Of a stretch of 64,000 nucleotides of DNA, positions 16,413-24,628 are shown piece after piece. Position numbers and translations under genes: made by a program. The stretch is from Streptomyces cacaoi (GTDB taxonomy: Bacteria; Actinomycetota; Actinomycetes; Streptomycetales; Streptomycetaceae): NCBI RefSeq assembly GCF_006539165.1, contig NZ_BJMM01000025.1:1-64000 (forward strand), read 5' to 3'. Position 1 is the first letter of the stretch; each line of letters opens with the position of its first letter. The notes beneath the pieces are model-generated. The model was not told the DNA's origin and did not search any database. It was given only the letters and a program-made list of their open reading frames with translations.

Positions 16413-17861
16413 ATGGCCACGACACGGGGGAGTCGCGCCACCGGCGCGGACGGCAGCGCACACACACCGGCCACAACGCGCACAGGCACAACGCGCCTAC
16501 GCGGCACGGCAGGCGGCGCACGCGCACGGAAGACGGCGGGCGGCGCCACACGGAGCGCCACGGGCACACGGAGAGCGGCGCACACCCGGAGAACGGCACG
16601 CGCGACCGCGACGGCGGCGCTGGCCCTCGCCCTCCTCGCGGCCACCGCGGCCTGTGACGACGAGGACCACCGCGCGGCGAACGAGAAGCGCGTCGCCCAC
16701 GCCTGCCGGGGCCTCCTCCCGGCCGCCGGGCTGCGTCCCGTCCTCCCCCGCGAATCCACGGTCACCACCCGCGAGTTCGGCACGTCGCTCACCCCGGACC
16801 GGGCCAGCCGCGCCCTGCTCGACTGCACGGTCTCCTGGGAGCCCGACCGGAAGCCCTTCGGCACCTCCGGCATCCGGCTCCGGGCCGAGGCGGCGCCGGG
16901 CCGGATCCCCCGGTTCTCCAAGGACCTCGACGACCAGACCGAACCCCGCCCGGCGCACGCCGCGTTCGGCCTCCCGCTGCCGTCCGACGCGGAGGGCGCC
17001 GTCACCGTCGACAGCGACGGCCGGGTCGTGGCCTCGCTGACGCTGAGCTGCCCCGGTGGACTGACCGGCCGCACCCGCCCGCTGCACGACCTGCACATCG
17101 GGCTGGACTTCCCGCAGACGGACGAGACCGACTACCGCCCCACCGCGGCCGAACGGCGCACGGCCTCCCGCACCGCGGTACGCGTCGCCGACCGGATCAC
17201 CGCCCAACAGCACTGCGGCACCCGCCCGCTCGCCGGCCGGCCCGCGCCCGACAAGGCGGAACGCGCCCGCGGCGCCGCCCTGTGCTCCTGGCTCGACGCG
17301 AAGAAGCTCCGGCTGGACGGCGGTGCGTCCGACGCCTGGCGGCCCGAAGGCGACACCCGCTACAGCCGGCGCACCGCGCACTGCTCCGCCGGCACCGACG
17401 AGCCCGGGATCCGCGACCGGGACCGGCCCGGCCTCGCCCACGTCACGGCGGACAGCTGGTCCGGCGTCCACGCGCGCACCGCCTACGAGGACCACGCGGA
17501 CAAGGGCGCGGTCCCCGGCGCCCGCGACAGGCCCGACTTCCCCGAACCCGGCGACGAGGACATCCCCGAGAGCGCCGGCGGCGACGACGGGCCCGAACTC
17601 GCCCTGTGGGCACGGTCGGTGTGCGACGGCGGACGCACCTACCACCGGGTGGCCGTCGGCCTCGGCACCCCCGACCCGGCGCCCGGCCACCTCACGAAGG
17701 AGGAACGCGCCCAGCTGTCCGCGGACGTCCGCCGCACCCTCGACCGCTATCTGGACGCCCGCGCCGGCTGGGCACGGCAGTCGCACTGCCACGGCACCGA
17801 ACTGCTCGGCGAGGCCCAGGACTGGGCGCCGGCGGACCGGCGGAAGGAGACATCGCGGTGA
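16413..17861 (+). CDS. Predicted surface lipoprotein, Cys-containing, unknown family
   Basis: This 482-aa protein has a long Arg/Thr-rich N-terminus followed by a signal segment (TATAALALALLAATAACDDE). The Cys after ATAA is a plausible lipidation site, although Thr at -3 is not ideal. The exported part has about ten further Cys residues in spaced pairs (AHACRGLL, LLDCTVSW, TLSCPG, QQHCGT, AALCSWL, TAHCSAG, RSVCDGG, SHCHGTE), suggesting disulfides. No catalytic motif is recognised. The next gene starts within its stop codon (GTGA) and has a parallel layout, so the two are probably a coupled paralogous surface pair. Confidence 0.75.
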   Translation: MATTRGSRATGADGSAHTPATTRTGTTRLRGTAGGARARKTAGGATRSATGTRRAAHTRRTARATATAALALALLAATAACDDEDHRAANEKRVAHACRGLLPAAGLRPVLPRESTVTTREFGTSLTPDRASRALLDCTVSWEPDRKPFGTSGIRLRAEAAPGRIPRFSKDLDDQTEPRPAHAAFGLPLPSDAEGAVTVDSDGRVVASLTLSCPGGLTGRTRPLHDLHIGLDFPQTDETDYRPTAAERRTASRTAVRVADRITAQQHCGTRPLAGRPAPDKAERARGAALCSWLDAKKLRLDGGASDAWRPEGDTRYSRRTAHCSAGTDEPGIRDRDRPGLAHVTADSWSGVHARTAYEDHADKGAVPGARDRPDFPEPGDEDIPESAGGDDGPELALWARSVCDGGRTYHRVAVGLGTPDPAPGHLTKEERAQLSADVRRTLDRYLDARAGWARQSHCHGTELLGEAQDWAPADRRKETSR

Positions 17862-19042
17862 ACCGCTGGATATGGCCGGACAGCCGGCCCGCACGGTACG
17901 TCCGCTGCGCCGGTGCGCTCGTCCTCGTCGCCGCGCTGGTGGGCGGACTCCTGCTGCTGAGGGAGCACCGGCGGGAGAGCGAACTGGCCGGAGCCTGCGG
18001 CGGCGTGTTCGGCGTCCCGGAGGCCCGGGCGCTGCTGGGCGACGGCCCGTACGGCGAGGACGCCGTCTCCGGCCGGACCACGGGCGATCTGGACGGGCGC
18101 GGAGCGTCGCTCAGATCCAGCTGCACGGTGGAAGGCCTCCACGACGTCACCCTCTCGGCCTCCGTGGACGGCGTCCCCGCCCGCGGCCACCGGCACGACC
18201 TGGACGGGATGTACCCGAAGGTGCCCGGCGACCTGCCCGCACAGCCGCTGGGCCACGGCTGGAACGGCCTGTTCAGCTCGGGCGAGTCGCTCCGCGGCTC
18301 GCCCGGCGGCGAGCTGGTGACCGCCGTCCTGCTCGACTGCCGCGCGAAGAAGGACGACCTGCTGGTCACCGTCCGGGCGGAGCCCGACCGGGACGACGGG
18401 GCCGCGCCCGTCGACGACCCGCGCGAACGCACCCGCTACGCCCGCGTCGCCACCGCTGCCGCCGCACACGCCGACGACCACTGGGGCTGCGGCGCCCGCA
18501 CCGGAAAGACACCGCGCGACGGGGACATCGCCCTGCCCGTCGGCGCCTACGACGACGTCCCGCTCGACGACGCGAAGGGCACCTGCGCCGGCATACCCGG
18601 CCGGGGCCGGTCGGCCGCCCGCGCCTGGGAGAGCGCACGCGGCCGGCCGGGCGCGGCCTCCCCGCTGGAGACCTGTGTGCTCGGCACCACCGAACCGACC
18701 GCCGCCGTCGCCTACCGCTTCGAGGCGCTGTACGGCCCGTACGCCCAGGCGGCCCGCGCCGACCACGCCGAGAACGACTACACGGACCGGCGGAAGAACC
18801 CCGCGACCGCGGCCGCCGGCCGGCTGCACGACGGCGGCCACTGGGCCTCCGCCACCTGCCCCGGCAGCCGCGAACGGGCCCTGTTCACCGTCCGCCCGCC
18901 CTACCGGGACCCGCTCCGGCACGAGGACCGGCGCAGCGCCGCACAGCGCACGAAGGACCGCGCCTGGGAACGCGCCGCACTGAAGTCCTTCGCCCAGCAC
19001 TCCGCCAGAACCCACACCTGCACCCACCTCCACCTCCCCTGA
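17858..19042 (+). CDS. Predicted membrane-anchored, Cys-containing protein, unknown family
   Basis: This 394-aa protein has one N-terminal membrane anchor (CAGALVLVAALVGGLLLLRE) and a long extracytoplasmic domain with spaced Cys residues: GACGGVFG, RSSCTVEG, LLDCRAKK, WGCGART, GTCAGIPG, ETCVLGTTEP, SATCPGS. Order and spacing parallel those of the preceding lipoprotein, so the two look like ancient paralogues. The start is GTG 17858, overlapping the upstream stop by four bases, after GAAGGAG. No known function. The shared operon suggests a two-subunit surface complex. Confidence 0.72.
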   Translation: MNRWIWPDSRPARYVRCAGALVLVAALVGGLLLLREHRRESELAGACGGVFGVPEARALLGDGPYGEDAVSGRTTGDLDGRGASLRSSCTVEGLHDVTLSASVDGVPARGHRHDLDGMYPKVPGDLPAQPLGHGWNGLFSSGESLRGSPGGELVTAVLLDCRAKKDDLLVTVRAEPDRDDGAAPVDDPRERTRYARVATAAAAHADDHWGCGARTGKTPRDGDIALPVGAYDDVPLDDAKGTCAGIPGRGRSAARAWESARGRPGAASPLETCVLGTTEPTAAVAYRFEALYGPYAQAARADHAENDYTDRRKNPATAAAGRLHDGGHWASATCPGSRERALFTVRPPYRDPLRHEDRRSAAQRTKDRAWERAALKSFAQHSARTHTCTHLHLP

Positions 19043-19147
19043 CCCACCCCCTCGCCCCCCTCGCCCCCCACAACCCGCCCGACTTCCCTGGAATCCGCCC
19101 AGCTGCCCACCGGCCTGACCGCCCGCAACCTGCCGCCGGGCCCCTCC

Positions 19148-20635
19148 TCAGCCGTCGCCGCCGGCCGTGGGCGGGGACGGCCGGAGCACCGGTGCGGGAG
19201 CGGATCCCGGCGGCAGGACGAGTCGCCAGGCGGCGGGCACCGCCGTCCAGGTGCGGGCCGGGACGGGCCCGGTCACGCGGGAGGCGTCGGCGCGGTAGCG
19301 GAACCCCGCGCCGGAGACGGTGACGGTACGCGCCACGGCCCGCACCGGCGCCGGCGCACCGGCCAGCTGCACCGTCACCTCCGCGAGCCCGTCGTCCCGG
19401 CCGGCCCGCACCCCGACCTCCGCCACCGGAGTCTGCACATCCGCCAGCACCGCGCCGTCCGCCTCCACCCGCAGCCGCTGCACCGCGGGCTCACCCGGCA
19501 ACAGGGGCTCGGCCCGCGCGGACTCCCCGTCCGCTTCCCCACCGTCCCCACCGTCCGCGCCGCCGTCCCGCACGCTCCCGCACCCCCGCGGCCGTCCCCC
19601 GGCGCCGCCGCCCGGAGCCCCGGACGCCGCGGCCCCCCGGGCGCCACCGGCCGCCTCGGCCCCGCCGGCAGCCCCGGACGGCACGGCGCCCGTACCGGCG
19701 TCGCGCCCGCCCCTGCCGCGCCGCAGCCCCGCGGGCACCACCGCCCGCGCCAGCGACCGGCACACCCGCCGCACCGCACCGCCGCCCGGCCCGACGGCCG
19801 CACCGGAACCGGAGCCGACACCGGAGCCGGAACCGGAGCCGGAACCGACGCCGAAGCCGTCACCCGGAGCGGAGCCGTCGCCGGGAGCGGAGGCACCGGT
19901 GACACCACCGCCACCGGGAGCCTCGCCGTCGGCAGCAGCGGATCCGGGTGCGGATCCGGAACCGGGACCGGATGCGGAACCGGCTGCGGGGCCGGGCCCC
20001 GGGGCGAGGCCCGGTCCGGAGGCGGGCGGCGGCACGGGCCCGCCCGCGCCGGACGGCACATGCGGCGGGAGCGCGGGAATGTGCAGCCCGCCCAGCACGA
20101 TGCCGTCCGCGTCGTCGACGAGGAGCCCGAGCGGGCGCTCGGCACCGTTGAGCACGGTGCGGGCCGCCGCGACGGCGTCCAGCGGCAGCCCCAGGCTGCG
20201 GGCCAGCGCCACGGACGGCCCGTTGCCGACCGGCACCAGCGACAGCGCCGCCTCGTGCAGCGCCCGCTCCCGGTGCAGCAGCCGCACGGCACGCAGCAGC
20301 GCCCGGTCGTTGCCGACCAGCACCGGCCGCCGGTTGCCGCGCCGGGAGAGGGCGCGCGCCGTCTCCTCCGGATCGTCCGGCAGACACAGCTTCACGTCCG
20401 GCGCACCGGCTCGCAGCACATCGCGGGCGATCCGCACGGACTCGCCGTCCGTGAGCCGCGCGACCGGATCGACGACCACCAGCAGCGGCGCCCCGCCCGC
20501 GCCGCCCCGGGCCGTCCCCCGACCCCGTCCGCCCCGCGGCCCGGGACGGCCCCGGGGCCCGGATCCGCCACCGGCGTGCGCCTCGCCGCCGGGTTCCTCA
20601 GCTGGCGCTGGAGCTGGCGCGTCTGGTGCCGACAC
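19148..20635 (-). CDS. Diacylglycerol-kinase-fold protein with degenerate active site and Gly/Ser-rich insert
   Basis: This ~495-aa protein starts at GTG 20635, with GAGGTGG 6 nt upstream. Residues ~55-180 resemble the DAGK catalytic domain: LLVVVDPVARLTDGESVRI, and VPVGNGPSVALARSLGLPL in place of PLGTGNDLARSLGI. The nucleotide-binding GGDGT motif is replaced by VGNDRALLRAV, so classical activity is doubtful. A low-complexity insert of ~200 residues (GSGSGSGVGSGSG and relatives, encoded at about 19795-20010) separates it from a C-terminal beta domain (RVEADGAVLADVQTPV onward) typical of DAGK/LCB5 proteins. It is divergent from purA. Confidence 0.7.
   Translation of the reverse strand: MSAPDAPAPAPAEEPGGEAHAGGGSGPRGRPGPRGGRGRGTARGGAGGAPLLVVVDPVARLTDGESVRIARDVLRAGAPDVKLCLPDDPEETARALSRRGNRRPVLVGNDRALLRAVRLLHRERALHEAALSLVPVGNGPSVALARSLGLPLDAVAAARTVLNGAERPLGLLVDDADGIVLGGLHIPALPPHVPSGAGGPVPPPASGPGLAPGPGPAAGSASGPGSGSAPGSAAADGEAPGGGGVTGASAPGDGSAPGDGFGVGSGSGSGSGVGSGSGAAVGPGGGAVRRVCRSLARAVVPAGLRRGRGGRDAGTGAVPSGAAGGAEAAGGARGAAASGAPGGGAGGRPRGCGSVRDGGADGGDGGEADGESARAEPLLPGEPAVQRLRVEADGAVLADVQTPVAEVGVRAGRDDGLAEVTVQLAGAPAPVRAVARTVTVSGAGFRYRADASRVTGPVPARTWTAVPAAWRLVLPPGSAPAPVLRPSPPTAGGDG
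19795..20010. repeat. Degenerate GC-rich microrepeats within the DAGK-like gene
   Basis: Short units such as GGAGCCGGAACC are repeated many times and encode the Gly-Ser run of the DAGK-like protein. Slippage could vary its length between strains. Confidence 0.7.
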
Positions 20636-20999
20636 CTCGGTCCACCTCGGTCCTTCCTCGTTCGGAGCACGGGCGGGCCCGGCGCGGCCCCGCCCGTCCC
20701 ACGGGGCCGCGCCGGACAGCCACCGGGGCCGCCGTTCCCGTACGGGCGCACCGACGCGCCCCTCGTCACCACGCAGCGTGCTACGGCTCGTACGGCCACC
20801 CGGCGCGGGGTCCGCCTGCCCGGTGCCGTGGTTCCCCTGTTCGTCAGTCGAGAGAATTGTTGGGTAATCTCTCGGTGCAAGAGCCCCTGTCGCTGTTGCG
20901 CCAGGGGCTTGGTCTATCCGGGGCACCGTTCCACGGCTCTCGCATTGCGGAAAGCGCCGTGCACGTGGGACATGCCCCACCCGGAAGGGGTGTACGCCT
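20636..20999. other. purA upstream region with leader hairpins
   Basis: This divergent region lies between the DAGK-like gene and purA. Its purA-proximal part carries two hairpins: CGAGAGA/TCTCTCG (20849-20855 with 20868-20874) and AGCCCCTG/CAGGGGCT (20882-20889 with 20902-20909). The second ends about 90 nt before the purA start. They may shape a long purA leader, but no purine-riboswitch signature was recognised. Confidence 0.5.
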
Positions 21000-22283
21000 G
21001 TGCCCGCACTTGTGCTGCTCGGTGCTCAGTGGGGTGACGAAGGCAAGGGAAAGGCCACCGACCTGCTCGGTGGGTCCGTGGACTACGTGGTGCGCTACCA
21101 GGGCGGCAACAACGCCGGCCACACGGTGGTCGTGGGCGATCAGAAGTACGCCCTGCACCTGCTCCCGTCGGGGATCCTCTCCCCGGACTGCACCCCTGTC
21201 ATCGGCAACGGCGTCGTCGTGGACCCCTCGGTCCTGCTCTCCGAGCTGAGCGGACTGGAAGACCGCGGCGTGGACACCTCCAAGCTCCTGGTCAGCGGTA
21301 ACGCGCATCTGATCACGCCGTACCACGAGACGCTGGACAAGGTCACCGAGCGCTTCCTGGGCAAGCGCCGGATCGGCACCACCGGGCGCGGCATCGGCCC
21401 GACCTACGCCGACAAGATCAACCGGGTGGGCATCCGCGTCCAGGACCTGTTCGACGAGTCGATCCTGTTGCAGAAGGTCGAGGCCGCGCTCGACTTCAAG
21501 AACCAGGTGCTCGCCAAGCTCTACAACCGCCGGGCCATCTCCGCCCAGCAGGTCGTCGACGAACTCCTGGGCTACGCCGAGCAGATCAAGGGCTATGTCG
21601 CCGACACGGCGCTCGTCCTCAACAACGCCGTCGACGAGGGCAAGGTCGTCCTGTTCGAGGGCGGCCAGGGCACCCTCCTGGACGTCGACCACGGCACCTA
21701 TCCGTTCGTCACCTCGTCCAACCCGACCGCCGGCGGCGCCTGCACGGGCTCCGGCGTCGGCCCGACGAAGATCAACCGGGTGATCGGCATCCTCAAGGCG
21801 TACACGACCCGCGTCGGCGCCGGGCCCTTCCCCACGGAGCTGTTCGACGACGACGGCGAGGCGCTGCGCCGCATCGGCGGCGAGTTCGGCGTCACCACCG
21901 GGCGCAACCGGCGCTGCGGCTGGTTCGACGCGGTCATCGCCCGCTACGCGACGCGCGTCAACGGCCTCACCGACTTCTTCCTCACCAAGCTCGACGTGCT
22001 GACCGGCTGGGAGCGCATCCCGGTCTGCGTGGCCTACGAGATCGAGGGCGAGCGGGTGGAGGAACTCCCGTACAACCAGAGCGACTTCCACCACGCGAAG
22101 CCGGTCTACGAGTACCTCCCCGGCTGGACGGAGGACATCACGAAGGCCAAGACCTTCGACGACCTCCCCCCGAACGCCCGGGCCTACGTCAAGGCACTGG
22201 AGGACATGTCCGGCGCCCCGATCTCCGCCATCGGCGTCGGCCCCGGCCGCGACGAGACCATCCAGGTCAACTCCTTCCTCTGA
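21000..22283 (+). CDS. purA: Adenylosuccinate synthetase
   Basis: This 427-aa protein has the full family length. PurA makes adenylosuccinate from IMP, aspartate and GTP, the first committed step to AMP. The N-terminal nucleotide and catalytic motif is LLGAQWGDEGKGKATD, followed by YQGGNNAGHTVVVG, TTGRGIGPTYADK, GGQGTLLDVDHGTYPFVTSS and the C-terminal TTGRNRRCGWFD. The start is GTG 21000, with AAGGGGTG upstream. It is monocistronic, closed by a strong hairpin at 22294-22332. Confidence 0.98.
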   Translation: MPALVLLGAQWGDEGKGKATDLLGGSVDYVVRYQGGNNAGHTVVVGDQKYALHLLPSGILSPDCTPVIGNGVVVDPSVLLSELSGLEDRGVDTSKLLVSGNAHLITPYHETLDKVTERFLGKRRIGTTGRGIGPTYADKINRVGIRVQDLFDESILLQKVEAALDFKNQVLAKLYNRRAISAQQVVDELLGYAEQIKGYVADTALVLNNAVDEGKVVLFEGGQGTLLDVDHGTYPFVTSSNPTAGGACTGSGVGPTKINRVIGILKAYTTRVGAGPFPTELFDDDGEALRRIGGEFGVTTGRNRRCGWFDAVIARYATRVNGLTDFFLTKLDVLTGWERIPVCVAYEIEGERVEELPYNQSDFHHAKPVYEYLPGWTEDITKAKTFDDLPPNARAYVKALEDMSGAPISAIGVGPGRDETIQVNSFL

Positions 22284-22293
22284 CAGGGGACTT

Positions 22294-22332
22294 CGGCCCC
22301 GGTTCCCCCCCCCTGTGGGTGAACCGGGGCCG
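22294..22332 (+). terminator. purA terminator
   Basis: CGGCCCCGGTTC (22294-22305) pairs perfectly with GAACCGGGGCCG (22321-22332), 10 bp after the purA stop. Confidence 0.75.
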
Positions 22333-22394
22333 CTTGCCGTCCGCATCCCTCCAGCGCCGGGCCACACTGGCCATCGCCTTGAAGGAGGGGCAAC

Positions 22395-22973
22395 ATGACG
22401 GTTACGGCCGAGCGCACGTCCCACATGTCGGTGGAAGAGTTCCAGCAGATCGCCTCCACCGCCCCCGAGACCGTCACGTTGGAGTTCATCGACGGACGGA
22501 TCGGAGAGAAGGCCGTGCCTGACGGAGATCACGAGACGATCATCATGTGGCTGCTCCGGCGCTGCATCCAGGCCCGCCCGGAGCTCGATCTGCACACGTC
22601 ACAGGGCCTGCGGGTCGAGAGTTACCGGACCGGGCGCGCCCGTCCCGACGGCACCCTCGCCCACAGCGGTTCCTTCGCCGGCTGCGGCGAATGGGCGGGC
22701 CCCGCCCCCGTCCTCATGACGGTCGAGATCACGTCCTACGACGCCGACACCGACCGGCTGGGCCGCATCGACAAGCCCCGCGCCTACGCCGAGAGCCGCA
22801 TCCCCGTCTATCTGCTGATCGACCGCGACAGCCAGGAAGCCGTCGTCCACAGCGAACCGGACGGTGTGCGGTACCAGCACACGGCGCGCATCCCCTTCGG
22901 CAAGGACGTCGAGCTGCCCGACCCGGTCGGCATCGTCCTCGACACCGAGCCGCTGAACAACTGGGTCCGTTGA
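22395..22973 (+). CDS. Uma2-family (DUF820) endonuclease, copy 1
   Basis: This 192-aa protein has the PD-(D/E)XK-type Uma2 fold: EFIDGRIGEKAVPDGDHETI, ARPDGTLA (the acidic PD position), LMTVEITSYDADTDR, and DKPRAYAESRIPVYLLIDRD. The helix Lys of the family is present in IDKPRAY. Uma2 proteins are expanded in Streptomyces and are often annotated as Tn7-like nucleases, but their biological role is unknown. GGAGGGG precedes ATG 22395. It is paralogous to the gene at 24625-25218; the pair brackets an MFS gene. Its stop lies in a 17-bp tandem repeat (22952-23036). Confidence 0.88.
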   Translation: MTVTAERTSHMSVEEFQQIASTAPETVTLEFIDGRIGEKAVPDGDHETIIMWLLRRCIQARPELDLHTSQGLRVESYRTGRARPDGTLAHSGSFAGCGEWAGPAPVLMTVEITSYDADTDRLGRIDKPRAYAESRIPVYLLIDRDSQEAVVHSEPDGVRYQHTARIPFGKDVELPDPVGIVLDTEPLNNWVR

Positions 22974-23036
22974 AGAACTGGGTCCGCTGAAGGACTGGAT
23001 CCGCTGAAGAACCGGGCCCGCTGAGGATCCGTTCCC
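22952..23036. repeat. Five 17-bp tandem units at the Uma2 3' end
   Basis: Units of the type GCTGAAGAACTGGGTCC run from 22952 to 23036 with increasing divergence. The first encodes the protein's last residues and the stop falls in the second. The 17-bp period is not a multiple of three. Confidence 0.85.
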
Positions 23037-23067
23037 GCCGGGGCCGGGCCCGCCGAGCGCCTCGCGG

Positions 23068-24387
23068 TCATCCGTCCGTCCGTGCCTCCTCGGGCCGTGC
23101 CTCCTCGGGCCGTGTCTCCTCGGGCCGTGTCTCCTCCGGCCGTGCCTCCTCCGGCCGCCGGTGCGGCGCGCCGTGCTCGCGGCGGGGCAGCAGGAGCGGG
23201 GAGAGCAGCAGGAGGGCGCCCGCCGCCGCCAGGGAGGTGCGGGGGCCGACGGCGGCGGCCAGCAGGCCCCACAGGGCGGTCAGCGCGGCCATGCCGGTCT
23301 TGGCGGTGACGGACCAGGCGGACAGGGTGCGGGTGACCAGGTCGTCGGGCGTCCGCTCCAGCCGGTAGGTGGCGAACACCGGCTGGAACACCCCCACGCA
23401 GGCGATCAGCCCCAGCTCGACGGTCATGACGAGCACCAGACCCGGGACGCCGGGCATCACGAAGGCGAGCCCGAGCAGCCAGCAGGCCCGCAGGGTTCCG
23501 GCGGTGCGCAGGACGCGGTGCCGGCCGTACCGGGCGACGAGCGGCGGGGCCAGCCGTGCGCCGAGCAGACCGCCCAGGCAGGGCACGGCGAAGGCGAGGC
23601 CGTACTGCCACGGGGGAAAGGCGAGACGGTCGAGCATGAGGACGGCGAGCTGCGGGGCGGTCGCCATGATCAGCCCGTTGACCAGCGCCGTGTTGCAGAA
23701 CAGCAGCCGCAGCGCCGGGTCGGTGAGGATGTGGCGCCAGCCGGCGAGCAGATCACCGGCCCGCAGCCGGGCGCCGGCGTCGGGCCGTTCGGGGCGGGGC
23801 TCGGTGCCGCCGATCGCCCGGATCCCGGCGGCGGACAGCAGATAGCTGACGGCGTCGGCCAGCACGGTGGCCAGCGGGCCGAACGCCCCCACGGCGCTTC
23901 CGCCGAGCGGCGGCCCCACCATGGTGGCGGTCCAGGTGGTGGCTTCGAGGCGGCCGTTGGCGGCGAGCAGATCGCCCGGCGCGACAAGCGACTTGAGGTA
24001 CGCGCCGCTCGCCGCGGTGAAGGTGATGTCGGCCGCGGCGACCAGCATCGAGACGAGCACGAGATGGGTGAGGCCGAGCCGCCCGAGCGCGTACGCGAGG
24101 GGCACGGTCAGCAGCGCGGCGCACCGCAGCAGATCGGCCGCGACCAGCACGGGCCGCTTGCGCCGGAACTCCACCCACGGGCCGAGCGGCACCGCCAGCA
24201 CCGCGCCCACCGCGGGCCCCGCCGCCGCCAGCGCCGCCACCTGCGCGGGCCCGGCGTGCAACAGCAGAACCGCGATCATGGTGAACGCGTCGAACGCGAG
24301 CCGCGTACCGAACGAGCTGACCGCGTACGCCGCCCACAGCCATCCGAACCGCCGCCCCAGGGACCGTCCGGCCACCCTCCCCGGCAT
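23068..24387 (-). CDS. MFS transporter with repeated C-terminal tail
   Basis: This 439-aa protein has about twelve hydrophobic helices and MFS drug-exporter features: WLWAAYAVSSFGTRLAFDAF at the first helix, the loop motif GPWVEFRRKRPVLVAADLLR between helices 2 and 3, and GLLGARLAPPLVARYGRHRVLR in the second half. The tail repeats RPEE(A/T) five times, encoded by a 15-bp tandem repeat at 23084-23158. ATG 24387 is preceded by GGAGGTG; an in-frame extension upstream to 24600 looks non-coding. Substrate unknown. A perfect palindrome at 24497-24513 lies upstream. Confidence 0.88.
   Translation of the reverse strand: MPGRVAGRSLGRRFGWLWAAYAVSSFGTRLAFDAFTMIAVLLLHAGPAQVAALAAAGPAVGAVLAVPLGPWVEFRRKRPVLVAADLLRCAALLTVPLAYALGRLGLTHLVLVSMLVAAADITFTAASGAYLKSLVAPGDLLAANGRLEATTWTATMVGPPLGGSAVGAFGPLATVLADAVSYLLSAAGIRAIGGTEPRPERPDAGARLRAGDLLAGWRHILTDPALRLLFCNTALVNGLIMATAPQLAVLMLDRLAFPPWQYGLAFAVPCLGGLLGARLAPPLVARYGRHRVLRTAGTLRACWLLGLAFVMPGVPGLVLVMTVELGLIACVGVFQPVFATYRLERTPDDLVTRTLSAWSVTAKTGMAALTALWGLLAAAVGPRTSLAAAGALLLLSPLLLPRREHGAPHRRPEEARPEETRPEETRPEEARPEEARTDG
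23084..23158. repeat. Five 15-bp tandem units in the MFS gene
   Basis: Units of GCCTCCTCGGGCCGT type encode the RPEEA/RPEET repeats at the transporter C-terminus. The repeats are in frame. Confidence 0.85.
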
Positions 24388-24496
24388 GCTGCACCTCCGC
24401 CCTGCCCGCACTCCCCGCGGACCCCGCCCCGTGCGGGACCCCGACATCCAAGCCAGCGGCCCGCCCACCGGGCAAACAACCGCTTCTCGGTCAGCA

Positions 24497-24513
24497 CACA
24501 ACCGACGGTTGTG
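24497..24513. promoter_or_regulatory. Candidate operator upstream of the MFS gene
   Basis: CACAACCG-A-CGGTTGTG is a perfect 17-bp palindrome, 110 bp upstream of the MFS start. The half-site CAACCG recurs nearby at about 24477. No regulator gene is adjacent; the next DNA is a possible gene remnant. Confidence 0.5.
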
Positions 24514-24628
24514 CACCTGGGACGTGCGGGCGGACCTCGCCGCGGTGCGCACCCGCGTCACCACCGCCGACACGGGCCGCTTCCGGGACGCCGCCCCCAC
24601 CCCGGCCCGGACCCCGCCGGGCGTCTAG
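24514..24628 (+). pseudogene. Possible C-terminal gene remnant
   Basis: A plus-strand frame ending TAG at 24626-24628 reads WDVRADLAAVRTRVTTADTG and continues to ARTPPGV. Nearly every third codon position is G or C, as in a real gene here. There is no start codon or upstream half, and the frame begins at the palindrome. It overlaps the stop of the convergent Uma2 gene (CTAG). It may be the stump of a deleted regulator or enzyme gene. No family is recognised. Confidence 0.3.

Noticed and set aside
20953..20966. CACGTG motif before purA as a parS site
   Set aside because: Only about 9 of 14 consensus bases match (CGTGCACGTGGGAC), far weaker than 34393.
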